Assembly: GCA_947584805.1 (NCBI GenBank)
Contig: CANPWU010000007.1
Coordinates: 1-47,737, forward strand
DNA length: 47,737 nucleotides
Source: an uncultured Clostridia bacterium
GTDB lineage: Bacteria; Bacillota; Clostridia; TANB77; CAG-508
Direction of reading: 5' to 3'
Positions 25,276-35,841 of this stretch are shown piece after piece. The position numbers and the translations under genes were made by a program. Every line of letters begins with the position of its first letter. Within the stretch, counting starts at the first letter, position 1. The notes beneath the pieces were generated by a model. It searched no databases, was not told the origin of the DNA, and was given only the letters and a program-made list of their open reading frames with translations.

Positions 25276-25962
25276 ATGATGCAAAAGATATTAATTGTAG
25301 AAGATGATGAAAAACTAAGAGAACAATTAGAAATATTTTTAAATAATAATGGATATAAAGCAGAATCTTTAAAAAGCTTTGATAATACAATACAAGATAT
25401 TATATACATAAATCCAGACTTAGTATTGCTTGATATAAACTTACCAGGAGCAGATGGAGAGTATGTTTTAAAAGAGGTAAGGAAAAAGTCAAATGTGCCA
25501 ATTATAATTGTAACAAGTAGAGATAATGAAATAGATGAACTATTAAGTATTAATTATGGAGCAGATCATTATATTACAAAGCCATTTAATATACAAATAT
25601 TACTTGCAAAAATAAGCACACTACTAAAAAGAAGTAATATAGGAAGTGTACAAGATAAAATTATTGTACAAGATTTTATAATAAATTTATCTAATAGCAC
25701 GATAGTAAGAAATGGAAAAGAAATAGAATTAACCAAAAATGAGCTAAGGATACTAAGATATTTAACAGAAAAGAAAAATACAATTGTTTCAAGAGACGAG
25801 ATTATGAATTTCCTTTGGGAAAGCGAAAGTTTTATAGATGATAATACTTTAACAGTTAATATGACAAGACTTAAGAATAAACTAGAGGAATTAGATTTAA
25901 AAGATTTGATTATAACTAAGCGTGGTCAAGGTTATATAATGACACTCAAAAATTTAAATTGA
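25276..25962 (+). CDS. OmpR/PhoB-family response regulator, BceR-like
   Basis: A 228-residue regulator. The receiver domain (residues 3-115) has VEDDEKLREQ, the phospho-acceptor Asp in LVLLDINLPG (about D53) and the conserved Lys in YITKPF. The winged-helix output domain (about 130-225) ends in NTLTVNMTRLKNKLEEL and ITKRGQGYIM. AGGAGG precedes two adjacent ATGs (25276 and 25279). Followed after 19 bases by a BceS-type kinase and then a BceAB-type transporter, so the module likely senses peptide antibiotics or other envelope stress. TATAAT lies at 25253-25258. Confidence 0.92.
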   Translation: MMQKILIVEDDEKLREQLEIFLNNNGYKAESLKSFDNTIQDIIYINPDLVLLDINLPGADGEYVLKEVRKKSNVPIIIVTSRDNEIDELLSINYGADHYITKPFNIQILLAKISTLLKRSNIGSVQDKIIVQDFIINLSNSTIVRNGKEIELTKNELRILRYLTEKKNTIVSRDEIMNFLWESESFIDDNTLTVNMTRLKNKLEELDLKDLIITKRGQGYIMTLKNLN

Positions 25963-25981
25963 ATTAGAAAGGAAGATTATT

Positions 25982-27001
25982 ATGCTTCTAAAACATTTTA
26001 TTAAGGATAAATTATTACAAATATGTATGCTTTTGTTTGCAATAATTACTATAGAAATATTTTTAAGCATATATTCTTTTGGAACTTTTATAAAATTATA
26101 TATTCCAATAATTATATTAAGTATATATGGATTATCTGTTTCCATTGAATATCTGGTTAAAAAAAGATATTATACAAATGTATCAAATTTATTAAATAAT
26201 CTAGAAGATAAATATTTGATTACCGAAATTATAAAAGAGCCAGATTTTGTTGAAGGGAAAATTTTAATAGAGTATTTAAATGAAATAAATAAGTCTATGC
26301 TTGAAAACGTAAATAAATATAAATATTTAGCTGAAGATTATAAAGAATATATAGAGATGTGGATTCATGAAATAAAAATCCCTATAGCAACAAGTAAAAT
26401 GATAATAGAGAATAATAAAAATTATGTAACAAAAAGTATTGATGAAGAGTTAGACAAAATCGAAAATTTTACAGAACAGGCACTTTATTATGCAAGAAGT
26501 AATACGGTGGAAAAAGATTATTATATAAAAAAGAGTTTTTTAAAAAATATTGTAAACGAAGCAGTTAGAAAAAACAAAACTGCATTAATCGGAGAAAAGA
26601 TAAATATAAATGCACATGATTTAGAAAAACAAGTTAATACAGATAGCAAATGGGTTATATTCATTTTAAATCAAATTATACAAAACAGTATTAAATATAG
26701 AAAAGAAAATATTGAATCAGAAATAGAGATTTATTCGAAAGAAGGAAAAGAAAACGTTATATTACATATAAAAGATAACGGAATAGGAATAAAAAACGGG
26801 GAAGTTACTAGAGTATTTGACAAAGGTTTTACAGGAACCAATGGAAGATTATTAAATAAAAAATCGACAGGTATTGGACTATATTTATGCAAAAAGTTAT
26901 GTGATAAGCTGGGAATAGGAATATGTATAGAAGCGGAAGAAGGAAAAGGAACAGAAGTAAAATTGATATTTCCTAATAGTAGCTATATGACATTAGATTA
27001 G
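25982..27001 (+). CDS. Intramembrane-sensing histidine kinase, BceS-like
   Basis: A 339-residue kinase with two closely spaced membrane spans (about residues 12-33 and 38-58) and almost no extracellular loop, the hallmark of Bce-type kinases that take their signal from the partner ABC transporter. The phospho-acceptor His is in WIHEIKIPIA (about H129). The ATPase domain shows NQIIQNSIKYRK, DNGIGIKNGEV and KSTGIGLYLCKKLCDKLG. AAAGGAAG precedes the start. Confidence 0.92.
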   Translation: MLLKHFIKDKLLQICMLLFAIITIEIFLSIYSFGTFIKLYIPIIILSIYGLSVSIEYLVKKRYYTNVSNLLNNLEDKYLITEIIKEPDFVEGKILIEYLNEINKSMLENVNKYKYLAEDYKEYIEMWIHEIKIPIATSKMIIENNKNYVTKSIDEELDKIENFTEQALYYARSNTVEKDYYIKKSFLKNIVNEAVRKNKTALIGEKININAHDLEKQVNTDSKWVIFILNQIIQNSIKYRKENIESEIEIYSKEGKENVILHIKDNGIGIKNGEVTRVFDKGFTGTNGRLLNKKSTGIGLYLCKKLCDKLGIGICIEAEEGKGTEVKLIFPNSSYMTLD

Positions 27002-27066
27002 CTTACAAAAATGTAAGAAAACTGTAAGCAAAATCGATGGATAGTGCTTTTAAAATCTAATATAAT
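27002..27066 (+). promoter_or_regulatory. Promoter with response-regulator sites for the Bce-like transporter
   Basis: CTTACA (27002-27007), TGTAAG (27012-27017) and TGTAAG (27023-27028) give a palindrome plus a direct repeat at 11-base spacing. They are followed by a weak -35 TGGATA (27038-27043), 17 bases and TATAAT (27061-27066). Activation of this weak promoter by the adjacent response regulator is the natural inference. Confidence 0.7.
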
Positions 27067-27098
27067 TAAGTTAAAGTCTAAAAGAAAGGGAAGATATT

Positions 27099-27869
27099 AT
27101 GGAAAAGATTTTAGAGGTAAAAAATATTGAAAAATATTATGGGAGCAAATCCAACCTAACAAAAGCAATTGATAATATTAGTTTTAGTGTAGAAAAAGGT
27201 GAATTTGTTGGAATAATGGGAGCATCAGGCTCTCGGGAAAACAACACTTTTAAATTGTATATCTACAATAGATAAGGTAACTAGCCGGGCATATAACTAT
27301 AGGAAGAGAAGATATTACAAAATTAAAAGGCAATAGACTAAACAAATTTAGAAGAGAAGAACTTGGATTTATTTTTCAAGATTTTAATTTATTAGATACT
27401 TTAACTTGTTATGAAAACATTGCACTTGCATTAACTATTCAAAAAGTACCTACAAAAGAGATAGAAAAAAAGGTAGAAGAAGTTGCTGCAAGACTTGAAA
27501 TTACAGATATTTTGAATAAGTATCCTTACCAAGTATCAGGAGGACAAAAACAAAGAGTTGCTTCAAGCAGAGCAATAATTACAAATCCTAAGCTTGTACT
27601 TGCAGATGAACCAACTCGGGAGCTTAGATTCAAAGTCTGCAAGACAATTATTAGAAAATTTTGAATATATGAATAAAAAACTAAATGCGACAATTTTAAT
27701 GGTTACGCATGATGCATTTACTGCTTCATACAGTGACAGAATACTATTTATAAAAGATGGAAAGATCTTTAATGAAGTCATTAAAGGCAATGATACAAGA
27801 AAACAATTTTTTGAAAAAATAATTGAGGTTCAAACACTTCTTGGAGGTGACTTAAACGATGTTATTTAA
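27099..27869 (+). CDS. ABC transporter ATPase, BceA-like, with three CGG sites
   Basis: A 255-residue ATPase, the usual BceA length, if +1 shifts occur at CGG 27234-27236, 27286-27288 and 27617-27619. The first lies inside Walker A: GASGS then GKTTLLNC. The second gives KVTS then GHITIGRED. The third follows Walker B: LADEPT then GSLDSKSARQLL. Between them, FQDFNLLDTLTCYENIALAL and QVSGGQKQRVASSRAIITNP are intact. Each shift replaces a strictly conserved Gly region exactly. Start ATG 27099 follows AAAGGGAAG. Its end overlaps the permease start by 11 bases. Confidence 0.92.
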
Positions 27870-29947
27870 ATTATCTGTTCAAAACATGAAAAAGAGTATA
27901 AAAGATTACGCAATATATTTTTTAACTTTAGTATTGGGTGTTGCAATTTTTTATATGTTTAACTCTCTAGATAGCCAAGAAGCAATGCTTGAGGTTTCAA
28001 AGTCTACACATGAAATAATAGGGCTAATGATAAGTATGCTTGGAATAGTTTCTATATTTGTTGCTATAGTATTAGGATTACTAATAGTATATGCAAATAA
28101 TTTTTTGATCAACAGAAGAAAAAAAGAATTTGGAATATATATGACACTTGGAATGGGAAGAAGGCAAATTTCTAAAATAATTTTATTAGAGACAATATTT
28201 GTTGGAATCATTTCACTAATAGTTGGTCTTGTGATAGGTGTATTTGGTTCACAATTTATGTCTGTTTTAGTCGCAAAAATGTTTGAAGCAGATATGAGCA
28301 AATTTAACTTTGTATTTTCAAGTGAAGCCTGCATAAAAACTTGCATTTACTTTGCAGTAATGTATATAGCTGTTATGATTTTTAATACTTTTACAATTTC
28401 AAAATACAAGCTAATTAATTTATTAAACGCAACCAAGAAAAATGAAAAAGTAAAAATAAGAAATCCATTTTTAGCAATACTTGTATTTATAGCAGGAGCC
28501 ACAATTTTAGGCTATGCTTATTATATTGTTACAGTAAAAGCAAACACATTAAGACTAACCAAAGATATTTTAAAACCAATCCTTATGGGAATTACTGGAA
28601 CAGTTCTTGTATTTTGGTCTTTATCAGGATTTATTTTGACAACTATTCAGAAAATGAAAAACATATATCTAAAAGGTACTAATATGTTTGTATTAAGGCA
28701 AATAAATAACAAAATTAATACAACAGTTGCAAGTATGAGTGTGATTTGTTTAATGCTATTTATGACAATTACTGTTTTATCATCAAGTTTATCTTTAAGA
28801 AATTCAATGCAAAAAGATTTATTAGAAATGACACCTATGGATATTAATTTAGAAAAGCCTGCGAATCTATCAGAGGTTTATACAAACAAATATGGCAAAA
28901 CAATAACAACAACAGAAGAACAAAGAGAGGATTCTAAGCTTTTAATATCAGAAACTTTAAAAACAAGCGGGTTTGATATGAACTTACTAAAAGACATCGT
29001 AGAAATACCTATCTATGCACAAGATAATTTAACTATGGAAGAATATTTTGGAGACCAATTTAAAGAAATAGAAAAAGAATTTCCTTTTGTAATATATGAT
29101 GAGCCAGAGAAAATTATAAAAGTATCTGACTATAACAAAATAGCTGAAGTCTATGGAATAAATAAATATAACTTAAACGATAATGAATATATTGTACTTT
29201 GTGATTTTGAAAGTATGCTTAATATGAGAAATAGAGTATTATCAGATGGAAACCCATTAGAAATTGCAGGAAAAATTTATAAATCTAAATATAGCGAATG
29301 TAAAGAAGGCTTTATTGATATGTCGACAAGCCACACAAACACAGGTATAATAATTGTTCCGGATAGTTGTAATTTAACAGAAAATATGCAAAAAAAGCAT
29401 TTCCTTGTTGCAAATTATAACGCTAAAACAGAAGATGCAAAAGCAGAAATTGAAAAAAATTTCGTAGACGAAGAATCAAGAATTATCGAGTTTTTAAAGG
29501 AAAAACGGAATAGAATTAGACGGAGTGTCTAAGATATCGCTTATAGAATCAGGGTTAGGAGTAACAACAATAATAATATTTATAGCTATATATTTAGGAA
29601 TAATCTTCTTAATAGCAAGTTCAGTCATTTTAGCTCTAAAACAATTAACAGAATCAAGCGATAATAAACAGAGATACACCATTTTAAGAAAAATAGGTTG
29701 TGATGAAAAGATGATAAATAAGGCATTATATAGACAAATTGCTATTTTTTTCGGTATGCCACTTATTTTAGCAATTATTCACTCTATATTTGGAATTCAA
29801 TTTGCTTTAAATATATTATCTGGAATAGCATCACCAAAAGAGTTATTACCATCAATTATAGTTACAGTATTTGCAATTGGCACAATATATGGCTCATACT
29901 TTTTGGCAACATATTTTGGAAGCAAAAATATTATTAAAGAAGAATAA
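27859..29947 (+). CDS. FtsX-family permease, BceB-like, with one CGG site
   Basis: A 695-residue membrane protein with the BceB layout: N-terminal span, an FtsX block with three spans (around residues 55-170), further spans near 200-290, a large extracytoplasmic region, then a C-terminal FtsX block. The +1 site at CGG 29506-29508 joins EFLKEK to Gly-IELDGVSKISLIESGLGV, leading into the C-terminal spans (IIFIAIYLGIIFLIASSVILALKQL). Without the shift the last four-span block is lost. Works with the ATPase at 27099 and signals to the BceS-like kinase. Confidence 0.9.
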
Positions 29948-29950
29948 AAA

Positions 29951-30173
29951 TTTTATAAAAACAATGATTTTATTTAAAATATTATAAGCCTATCTTTGAA
30001 AGTAATATATTTAATTTGACTCGTTCCTTGTTGGTCGTCTCGAAGAAACTGTATAGAGCGAAGCTCTGACAGTTTCTACCTCGCTTCCATGCTACGCGTC
30101 ACTTCGTAAATTAAATATATTACTTTCAAACGGCTTTACAACAATCTTTATATTAAAACTATTATCCAGTAAC
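29951..30173. mobile_element. MITE-like palindromic element, copy A
   Basis: Inner arms of 23 bp are perfectly complementary (29995-30017 and 30108-30130, core GAAAGTAATATATTTAATT), around a G+C-richer centre. Outer arms AAGCC/GGCTT and degenerate ends follow. The right end AACTATTATCCAGTAAC matches the terminal repeat of copy B at 36262-36484, which lies in reverse orientation. It fills most of the gene-free stretch 29948-30274 and has no ORF. Confidence 0.78.
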
Positions 30174-30199
30174 CTTTATTTCTAAACAAATAATTTCTA

Positions 30200-30228
30200 T
30201 TGATAATTTCTTTCTTTTATTATATAAT
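30200..30228 (+). promoter_or_regulatory. Promoter of the YwaF-like gene
   Basis: TTGATA (30200-30205), 17 bases, TATAAT (30223-30228). The spacer and -10 (TTTTATTATATAAT) match the promoters at 3345 and 14075. Confidence 0.7.
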
Positions 30229-30274
30229 AAGCTCAATAAAAATTTTAAATTATAATAAAGAAAGAAGAATAAAT

Positions 30275-31048
30275 ATGTTTGCAGAAGCAGGAAAATATGA
30301 ACCATGCGGAATATTTACTGTAGGACATTTTACTTTAATCGCAATAACAGTAATAGGACTAATTATATCATTAAAACATACTATTAATAAAAGTAAAGAA
30401 GAAGTGTATAAAATAATAAAAAATACAACAATAATTATGTGCATATTGGAAGTTTTTAAAATAATTTACAGTATAATGCAAAACTCACTAAATGCAGTTA
30501 ACACATATTTGCCACTATATTATTGCAGTATTTTATTATATGCAGGATTATTAAGTTCGTTTGGAAAAGGAAAACTTAAAAGAATTGGAGATGTTACTTT
30601 ATCAGCTGGTTTAGTAATAGGAGGAATAGTATTCATAATATATCCATCTACATCATTACCAGCATTGCCTGCATTTCATATTTTAAGTATTCATAGTTTC
30701 TTATTTCACGGAACGATGATATATTTAGGAATATTAGTAAATCATACTAAATATGTGGAATTAAAGAAAGATGATATAAAATATTTTGCAATATTAATAG
30801 GAATAATGAGCGTTATTGCTCTGATTGTTAATTACTTTTTTGATAGTAATTTAATGTTCATTTCACAAAATTTCCCAAACACTCCTATTGAAATATTATA
30901 TAAAATGACAAATGGCGGATTTTTATTTAGCATAATTATGATTATAGGTCAAATTATTATACCTTTTTATAGTTCTTATGGAATTATAAAATTATTTGAT
31001 AATAATATTTTTGTAAAAAATGTAGACTTTTATAGAAAAATAATATAA
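30275..31048 (+). CDS. YwaF/TIGR02206-like integral membrane protein
   Basis: A 257-residue protein with about seven membrane spans. GHFTLIAITVIGLIIS near the N-terminus, LPLYYCSILLYAGLLSSFGKG, and HSFLFHGTMIYLGIL in the middle match the YwaF/TIGR02206 family, whose function is not established. The start at 30275 has a weak purine-rich RBS (AAAGAAAGAAG). Longer frames start inside the promoter. Confidence 0.78.
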   Translation: MFAEAGKYEPCGIFTVGHFTLIAITVIGLIISLKHTINKSKEEVYKIIKNTTIIMCILEVFKIIYSIMQNSLNAVNTYLPLYYCSILLYAGLLSSFGKGKLKRIGDVTLSAGLVIGGIVFIIYPSTSLPALPAFHILSIHSFLFHGTMIYLGILVNHTKYVELKKDDIKYFAILIGIMSVIALIVNYFFDSNLMFISQNFPNTPIEILYKMTNGGFLFSIIMIIGQIIIPFYSSYGIIKLFDNNIFVKNVDFYRKII

Positions 31049-31090
31049 AATATAGGAAGGAAAAAGGCTTAAAAAAGGAGGCAAAAATCT

Positions 31091-32303
31091 ATGCTAGTTG
31101 AAAAGATAGTGTTTGCTGTTTTAGCACTATACTTACTAATCATGATGTTTTTCAAATTTATAAAAAACATAGATAAAATTTATATTTCCATACTTATATT
31201 ACAATTAGTAGGACTAATATTAGGAGTTGTAGAAATAATTTTCAGCTTGAACTTTAATATTGCTGTAAAAATCATAATGTATTTAATATCAGTTATAATT
31301 CCTATAATAATTCTTTTAATGGAAAGAAGAGGAAAAAGCTTATCAGAATTCATATATTCAATTATTGCAAAATTTTATGAAATGACAGGAAACACCAAAA
31401 AGGCAAAAGAATTATGGCTATCTCTTATTGATAAATATCCAGAAAACCATTTAGCACATATAAAACTTGCAGCAATTTATGAAAAAGAAGGCGGAATGAG
31501 AAAGGCAATAGATGAGTATGTAAAAGCAGTTGATATAAACAAAAAAGATTATGACTCATATTACAGAATATCATTCCTTTTAAATGAACTCGGAAGTAAA
31601 GAAGATGCAAAAGTAATGTTAACAAATTTACTTAGCAAAAAACCAGATTACATAGATGCAAGTATGTTACTACGGAGACATATTGTGCTCAGAAGAAATG
31701 TATAAAGAAGCTTTAAATGTTTATACAAATGGATTAAGATATTCTCCAAATAATTATGATTTATATTATAATATGGGAATAGTATATACGATGTTAAATG
31801 ATTTTCAAAATGCAAAAATTTGTTATGAAAAGGCAGCTACAATAAATAGCATGCTTTATCATGCATATTATGCTTTGGGACAAATAAACTTAATAGAGAT
31901 GGATTTAGAAGAAGCAGAAAAATATTTTACAAAATGCTTGGAAGATAAAGAACAAGAACCAGATTCATATTACAAATTAGGAAAAATATATATGTTAAGA
32001 GGAGATCATGATAATGCAATTAAATTTGTAAATCTTGCAATAGAACTTGATAACAACTATATTAAGCTTGCAAATGAAGAACCTATATTTATACCAGTTA
32101 AAAGTAAATTTGAAATACCAATTATAGACGACGAAGATATTAAAGAAAGAAAAACAAGTCATACAAAAAAAGAAAAGAAGGCAAGGGAACATTTGGATAG
32201 AACTTATAATGTAGTAGGTAAGCTTAATATTCATAAGTTAAAACCGAATTCAAAAACAAAAGAAGATAAAGAAAATGAAAACGGAAGAGAAAGAGATTTT
32301 TAA
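31091..32303 (+). CDS. Membrane-anchored TPR-repeat protein, with one CGG site
   Basis: A 403-residue protein if a +1 shift occurs at CGG 31673-31675. Three N-terminal spans (residues 5-80) precede tetratricopeptide repeats (from about 95, e.g. AKELWLSLIDKYPENHLAHIKLAAIYEKEG). The shift joins YIDASMLL to Gly-DILCSEEMYKEALNVYTNGLRYSP, which continues the TPR register without a gap. Later repeats include NMGIVYTMLNDFQNAKICYEKA and YKLGKIYMLRGDHDNAI. A lysine-rich tail ends the protein. Probably a scaffold for membrane-associated partners. AAAGGAGG lies 12 bases before the start. Confidence 0.82.
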
Positions 32304-32315
32304 GGAGGAAAAAAC

Positions 32316-33127
32316 ATGACAATTATTCAAGCAATTATTTTAGGAGTAGTTCAGGGGCTTACAGAATTACTTCCGATATCTAGTTCAGCCCACCTTTATT
32401 TAATACCTTGGATTTTTGAATGGACTAATTCAGAAAGTTTTAACATAGCATTTGAAGCTTTTGATGTGGCACTTCATGCCGGAACTTTACTTGCAATAGT
32501 TATTTTCTTTTTCAAAGATTGGATTAAATTGATAGTACGGAGGATTTAAACAAGTAGTTAAGAAAGAAAAATCTTTCGAAGGAAAGATGTTTTGGTATTT
32601 AGTTCTTGCAACAATACCAGGAGGAGCAATAGGATTTTTATTAGATCATTTTTTAGAAGATACATTAACTAAGCCGCTAATTATTGGAATAGCTCTAATT
32701 GTAATGGGTATCTTGCTATATATTGTAGACAAATATGCAAAATCAGAAACAGAATATGAAGATATGACATTAAAGCAAACATTTTTAATAGGATTATCAC
32801 AAGCTTTAGCATTTATTCCTGGAGTATCTCGCTCAGGTGTTACAATGACAACAGGAAGAGCATTAGGAATAAAAAGAGAATCAGTTGCAAAATATTCGTT
32901 CTTACTTTCAACACCAATTGTTGCAGGCGCAACATTATATAAATTAAAAGATTTTGTTATAAGTGTACCATTTTTTGTTGGAATTGTAGCAAGCTTTATA
33001 GTCCGGAATATTTGTAATAAAATTTTTGTTAGAGTACTTAAAAAAAGGTAGCTTTAAAGTGTTTGCAATTTATAGAGTAATAATTGGAATACTTGTTATT
33101 GCACTATTTATTTTTAGAAATGTTTAA
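32316..33127 (+). CDS. uppP: Undecaprenyl-diphosphatase UppP, with two CGG sites
   Basis: A 269-residue membrane enzyme that recycles undecaprenyl diphosphate to the monophosphate carrier for peptidoglycan synthesis; it also gives bacitracin tolerance. VQGLTELLPISSSAHL and PGVSRSGVTMTTGR are the catalytic motifs, both intact. CGG 32538-32540 joins WIKLIV to Gly-GFKQVVKK. CGG 33004-33006 joins VASFIV to Gly-IFVIKFLLEYLKKGSFKVFAIYRV, completing the last spans. Unshifted reading gives 77 residues, lacking the second motif. AAGGAGG precedes the start, 12 bases after the TPR gene. Confidence 0.93.
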
Positions 33128-33142
33128 AAGGAGGAAAAAAAC

Positions 33143-33769
33143 ATGGAACCAATCAAAGTAGAACATCCATTATTGGAACACAAACTTGCAATCTTAAGAA
33201 ACAAAGAAACAGGAACAAAAGAATTTAGAGAATTAATTTCAGAAATAACATTATTTTTATGCTATGAGGCTATGAAAGATGCAAAAACTTATGAAGTAGA
33301 GGTAGAAACACCAATTACAAAAACAAAAGCACATATGATAAATGAGGATGATTACATATTTGTACCTATTTTAAGAGCAGGAACAGGAATGATAGATGGT
33401 ATAGTAAAAATGATTCCAAATGCTAAAATTGGACATATTGGACTTTATAGAGATGAAGAGACTGTAAAACCAGTTAGATATTATTATAAAATGCCAAAGG
33501 GAATAGATAAAAAGAAAATAATAGTTATAGACCCAATGCTTGCAACAGGTGGCTCTGGAATAGACGCAATTACTCTTCTTAAAGAAGATGGAGCAAAAGA
33601 TATAAAATTCTTAAGCATAATTGCAGCACCAGAAGGTCTAAAGAAGATTAGTGAAGCTCATCCAGATGTACAAGTTTACTGTGCTGCAATAGATGAAGGA
33701 TTAAACTCAGCAAGCTATATTGTTCCGGGTCTTGGAGATGCAGGTGACAGAATATTTGGAACTAAATAA
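33143..33769 (+). CDS. upp: Uracil phosphoribosyltransferase
   Basis: A 208-residue pyrimidine salvage enzyme converting uracil and PRPP to UMP. The PRPP-binding motif IDPMLATGGSGIDAI is intact, along with PILRAGTGMIDGI near residue 74 and the uracil-binding C-terminus YIVPGLGDAGDRIFGTK. Length is normal. AAAGGAGG precedes the start, 15 bases after uppP. No CGG occurs in it. Confidence 0.96.
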   Translation: MEPIKVEHPLLEHKLAILRNKETGTKEFRELISEITLFLCYEAMKDAKTYEVEVETPITKTKAHMINEDDYIFVPILRAGTGMIDGIVKMIPNAKIGHIGLYRDEETVKPVRYYYKMPKGIDKKKIIVIDPMLATGGSGIDAITLLKEDGAKDIKFLSIIAAPEGLKKISEAHPDVQVYCAAIDEGLNSASYIVPGLGDAGDRIFGTK

Positions 33770-33788
33770 ATTTTAGGAGGAAAATATT

Positions 33789-34617
33789 TTGAAGGAAGCT
33801 AATATTGAAGAGTTAAAGAAAAGAGCAAATGATGTAAGGATTGGCATCATAAATGCTGTATATGGCGCAAAATCTGGACATCCAGGAGGATCACTTTCAT
33901 GTGCAGACATACTTACAGTATTATATTTTAAAGAAATGAATATCGATCCAAATAAAGGCAAAGATGATGCTAGAGACAGATTTGTATTATCAAAAGGACA
34001 TGCAGCTCCAGCTTTATATAGTACTCTTGCAAACCGTGGTTATTTTGATGTAGAAAGTTTAAATAATTTAAGACATTTAGAGAGTAATTTACAAGGACAT
34101 CCTGATATGAATAAAATTCCAGGTGTAGATATGAGCACAGGATCACTTGGACAAGGTCTTTCAGTTGCAAATGGAATGGCTTTAAGCTCAAAGCTTGAGA
34201 GCAAAGGAATTAGAGTATACTGTTTACTTGGAGATGGAGAAATAGAAGAAGGAGAAGTTTGGGAAGCTGCAATGACATCTAGCCACTATAAATTAGACAA
34301 TCTATGCGTAATTGTTGATAATAATAATTTACAAATTGATGGCGAAGTAAGCAAGGTTATGAGCCCATACCCAATAGATGAAAAGTTTAAAAGCTTTGGT
34401 TTCTACACAATCAACATTGACGGACATAATATTGAAGAAATTGTTAAAGCATTTGAAAAAGCAAAAACTGTAAAAGGAAAGCCAACTGCAATAATTGCAA
34501 AAACTATAAAAGGAAAAGGTGTATCTTTTATGGAAAATCAAGTTCGGTTGGCACGGAAAAGCACCAAACGAAGAAGAATACAAGAAGGCAATTACAGAGC
34601 TTAAAAAGAATAAATAA
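33789..34617 (+). CDS. Transketolase, N-terminal subunit, with one CGG site
   Basis: A 275-residue thiamin-diphosphate-binding half of a split transketolase (pentose phosphate pathway), starting at TTG 33789 behind TAGGAGG. GHPGGSLSCADIL, MSTGSLGQGLSVANGMAL and GDGEIEEGEVWEA with VDNNNLQIDG are the cofactor motifs. CGG 34545-34547 joins SFMENQV to Gly-WHGKAPNEEEYKKAI, the family's conserved (V/N)xWHGxAP ending. Reading CGG as Arg gives a frameshifted tail instead. The C-terminal half begins at 34860, after MITE-like element C. Confidence 0.93.
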
Positions 34618-34636
34618 ATTTTATGAAAGGCGTGTT

Positions 34637-34844
34637 CAAGAATAATGGTTTTAGTAAAATAGTTTCCGCCTCACTTTTCCAGTAATATATATTAATTTGA
34701 CTTGCTCCTTGCTGGCTTCGCCATTCGCCTAGGGTCATTTCCGTTCCGATGGAGCTTCCCTGCGCGTCGCTACGTAAATTAATATATATTACTTCCAAAC
34801 GGCTGAATACTGCTTTTAAAACAAAAAACTATTATTCTTGTAAC
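34637..34844. mobile_element. MITE-like palindromic element, copy C
   Basis: Terminal arms CAAGAATAATGGTTTT (34637-34652) and AAAACTATTATTCTTG (34825-34840) are complementary with one mismatch. Inner arms AGTAATATATATTAATTT (34681-34698) and its complement (34776-34793) are perfect over 18 bp. The centre shares CTTCC and CGTAAATT stretches with copies A and B. It sits between the two transketolase genes, which remain expressible since each has its own RBS. Confidence 0.78.
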
Positions 34845-34859
34845 GAAGGGATTAAAAAT

Positions 34860-35790
34860 ATGAATCTAGATAAGAAAATTGCAACTAGGCAAAGTTATGG
34901 TGAAGAACTTGCTTTGCTTGGTGAAGAAAATAAAAAAATTGTAGTACTAGATGCAGACCTTTCAGAAGCTACAAAGACAAATATATTTGCAAAGAAATTT
35001 TCAAATAGATTTTTTGATATGGGAATTTCAGAACAAGACATGATGGCCACAGCAGCAGGATTTGCAGCATCTCGGAAATATTCCTTATGCTAGTACTTTT
35101 GCAGTATTTGCAACTGGTCGTGCTTATGACCAAATAAGAAACAGTATTTGCTATCCAAATTTGAATGTAAAAATATGTGGAACACATGCTGGAGTAACTG
35201 TTGGAGAAGATGGAGCAACACATCAAATGCTTGAAGATATAAGTCTTATGAGAACTCTACCTAATATGAAAGTATTATGCACATCTGATGATACAGAAAC
35301 TAGATGGGTAGTTCGTGAAATATCAAAAATAAATGGACCTGTATATTTAAGACTTTGCAGATTTGCCTCACCTATAATTTATGACGTAAATCAAAAATTT
35401 GAAATTGGAAAAGGTGTACAAATAGGAGATGGTCAAGATGCAACTGTAATCGCTACAGGAATTGTTGTTTCAGAAGCAATAAAAGCAATGGAAACCTTAA
35501 AAAAAGAAGGAATAAACATAAGAGTTGTTGATATGCACACAATAAAGCCAATTGATAGAGAATTAATTGTAAAATGTGCTAAAGAAACAAAGAAGATAAT
35601 TACAATTGAGGATCATAGTATAATTGGAGGTTTAGGTTCTGCGGTATGTGAAGTCTTATCTGAAGAATATCCAACAAAAGTTACTAGAATGGGTATTAAG
35701 GATACTTTTGGAAAATCAGGTAAAGCAGAAGAACTTTTAGAATATTTTAAATTGCTTGAAAATGATATTATAGAAGAAGTAAAAAAATAG
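34860..35790 (+). CDS. Transketolase, C-terminal subunit, with one CGG site
   Basis: A 309-residue pyrimidine-binding and C-terminal half of the split transketolase. Start ATG 34860 follows GAAGGG. CGG 35073-35075 joins TAAGFAAS to Gly-NIPYASTFAVFATGRAYDQIRN, restoring the family sequence exactly. Other motifs: VVLDADLSEATKTNIF, ISEQDMMATAAGFA, GTHAGVTVGEDGATHQ and IEDHSIIGGLGSAV. Unshifted reading stops at about residue 77. Acts as a complex with the product of 33789. Confidence 0.93.
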
Positions 35791-35841
35791 AAAATTTGGG
35801 CATTAGAGAAGTCAATTATTTGAGATGCCACATGTAAAACC

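Noticed and set aside
29948-30274. CRISPR array or long tandem repeats in the intergenic palindromes
   Set aside because: There are no regularly spaced direct repeats; the structure is nested inverted repeats.
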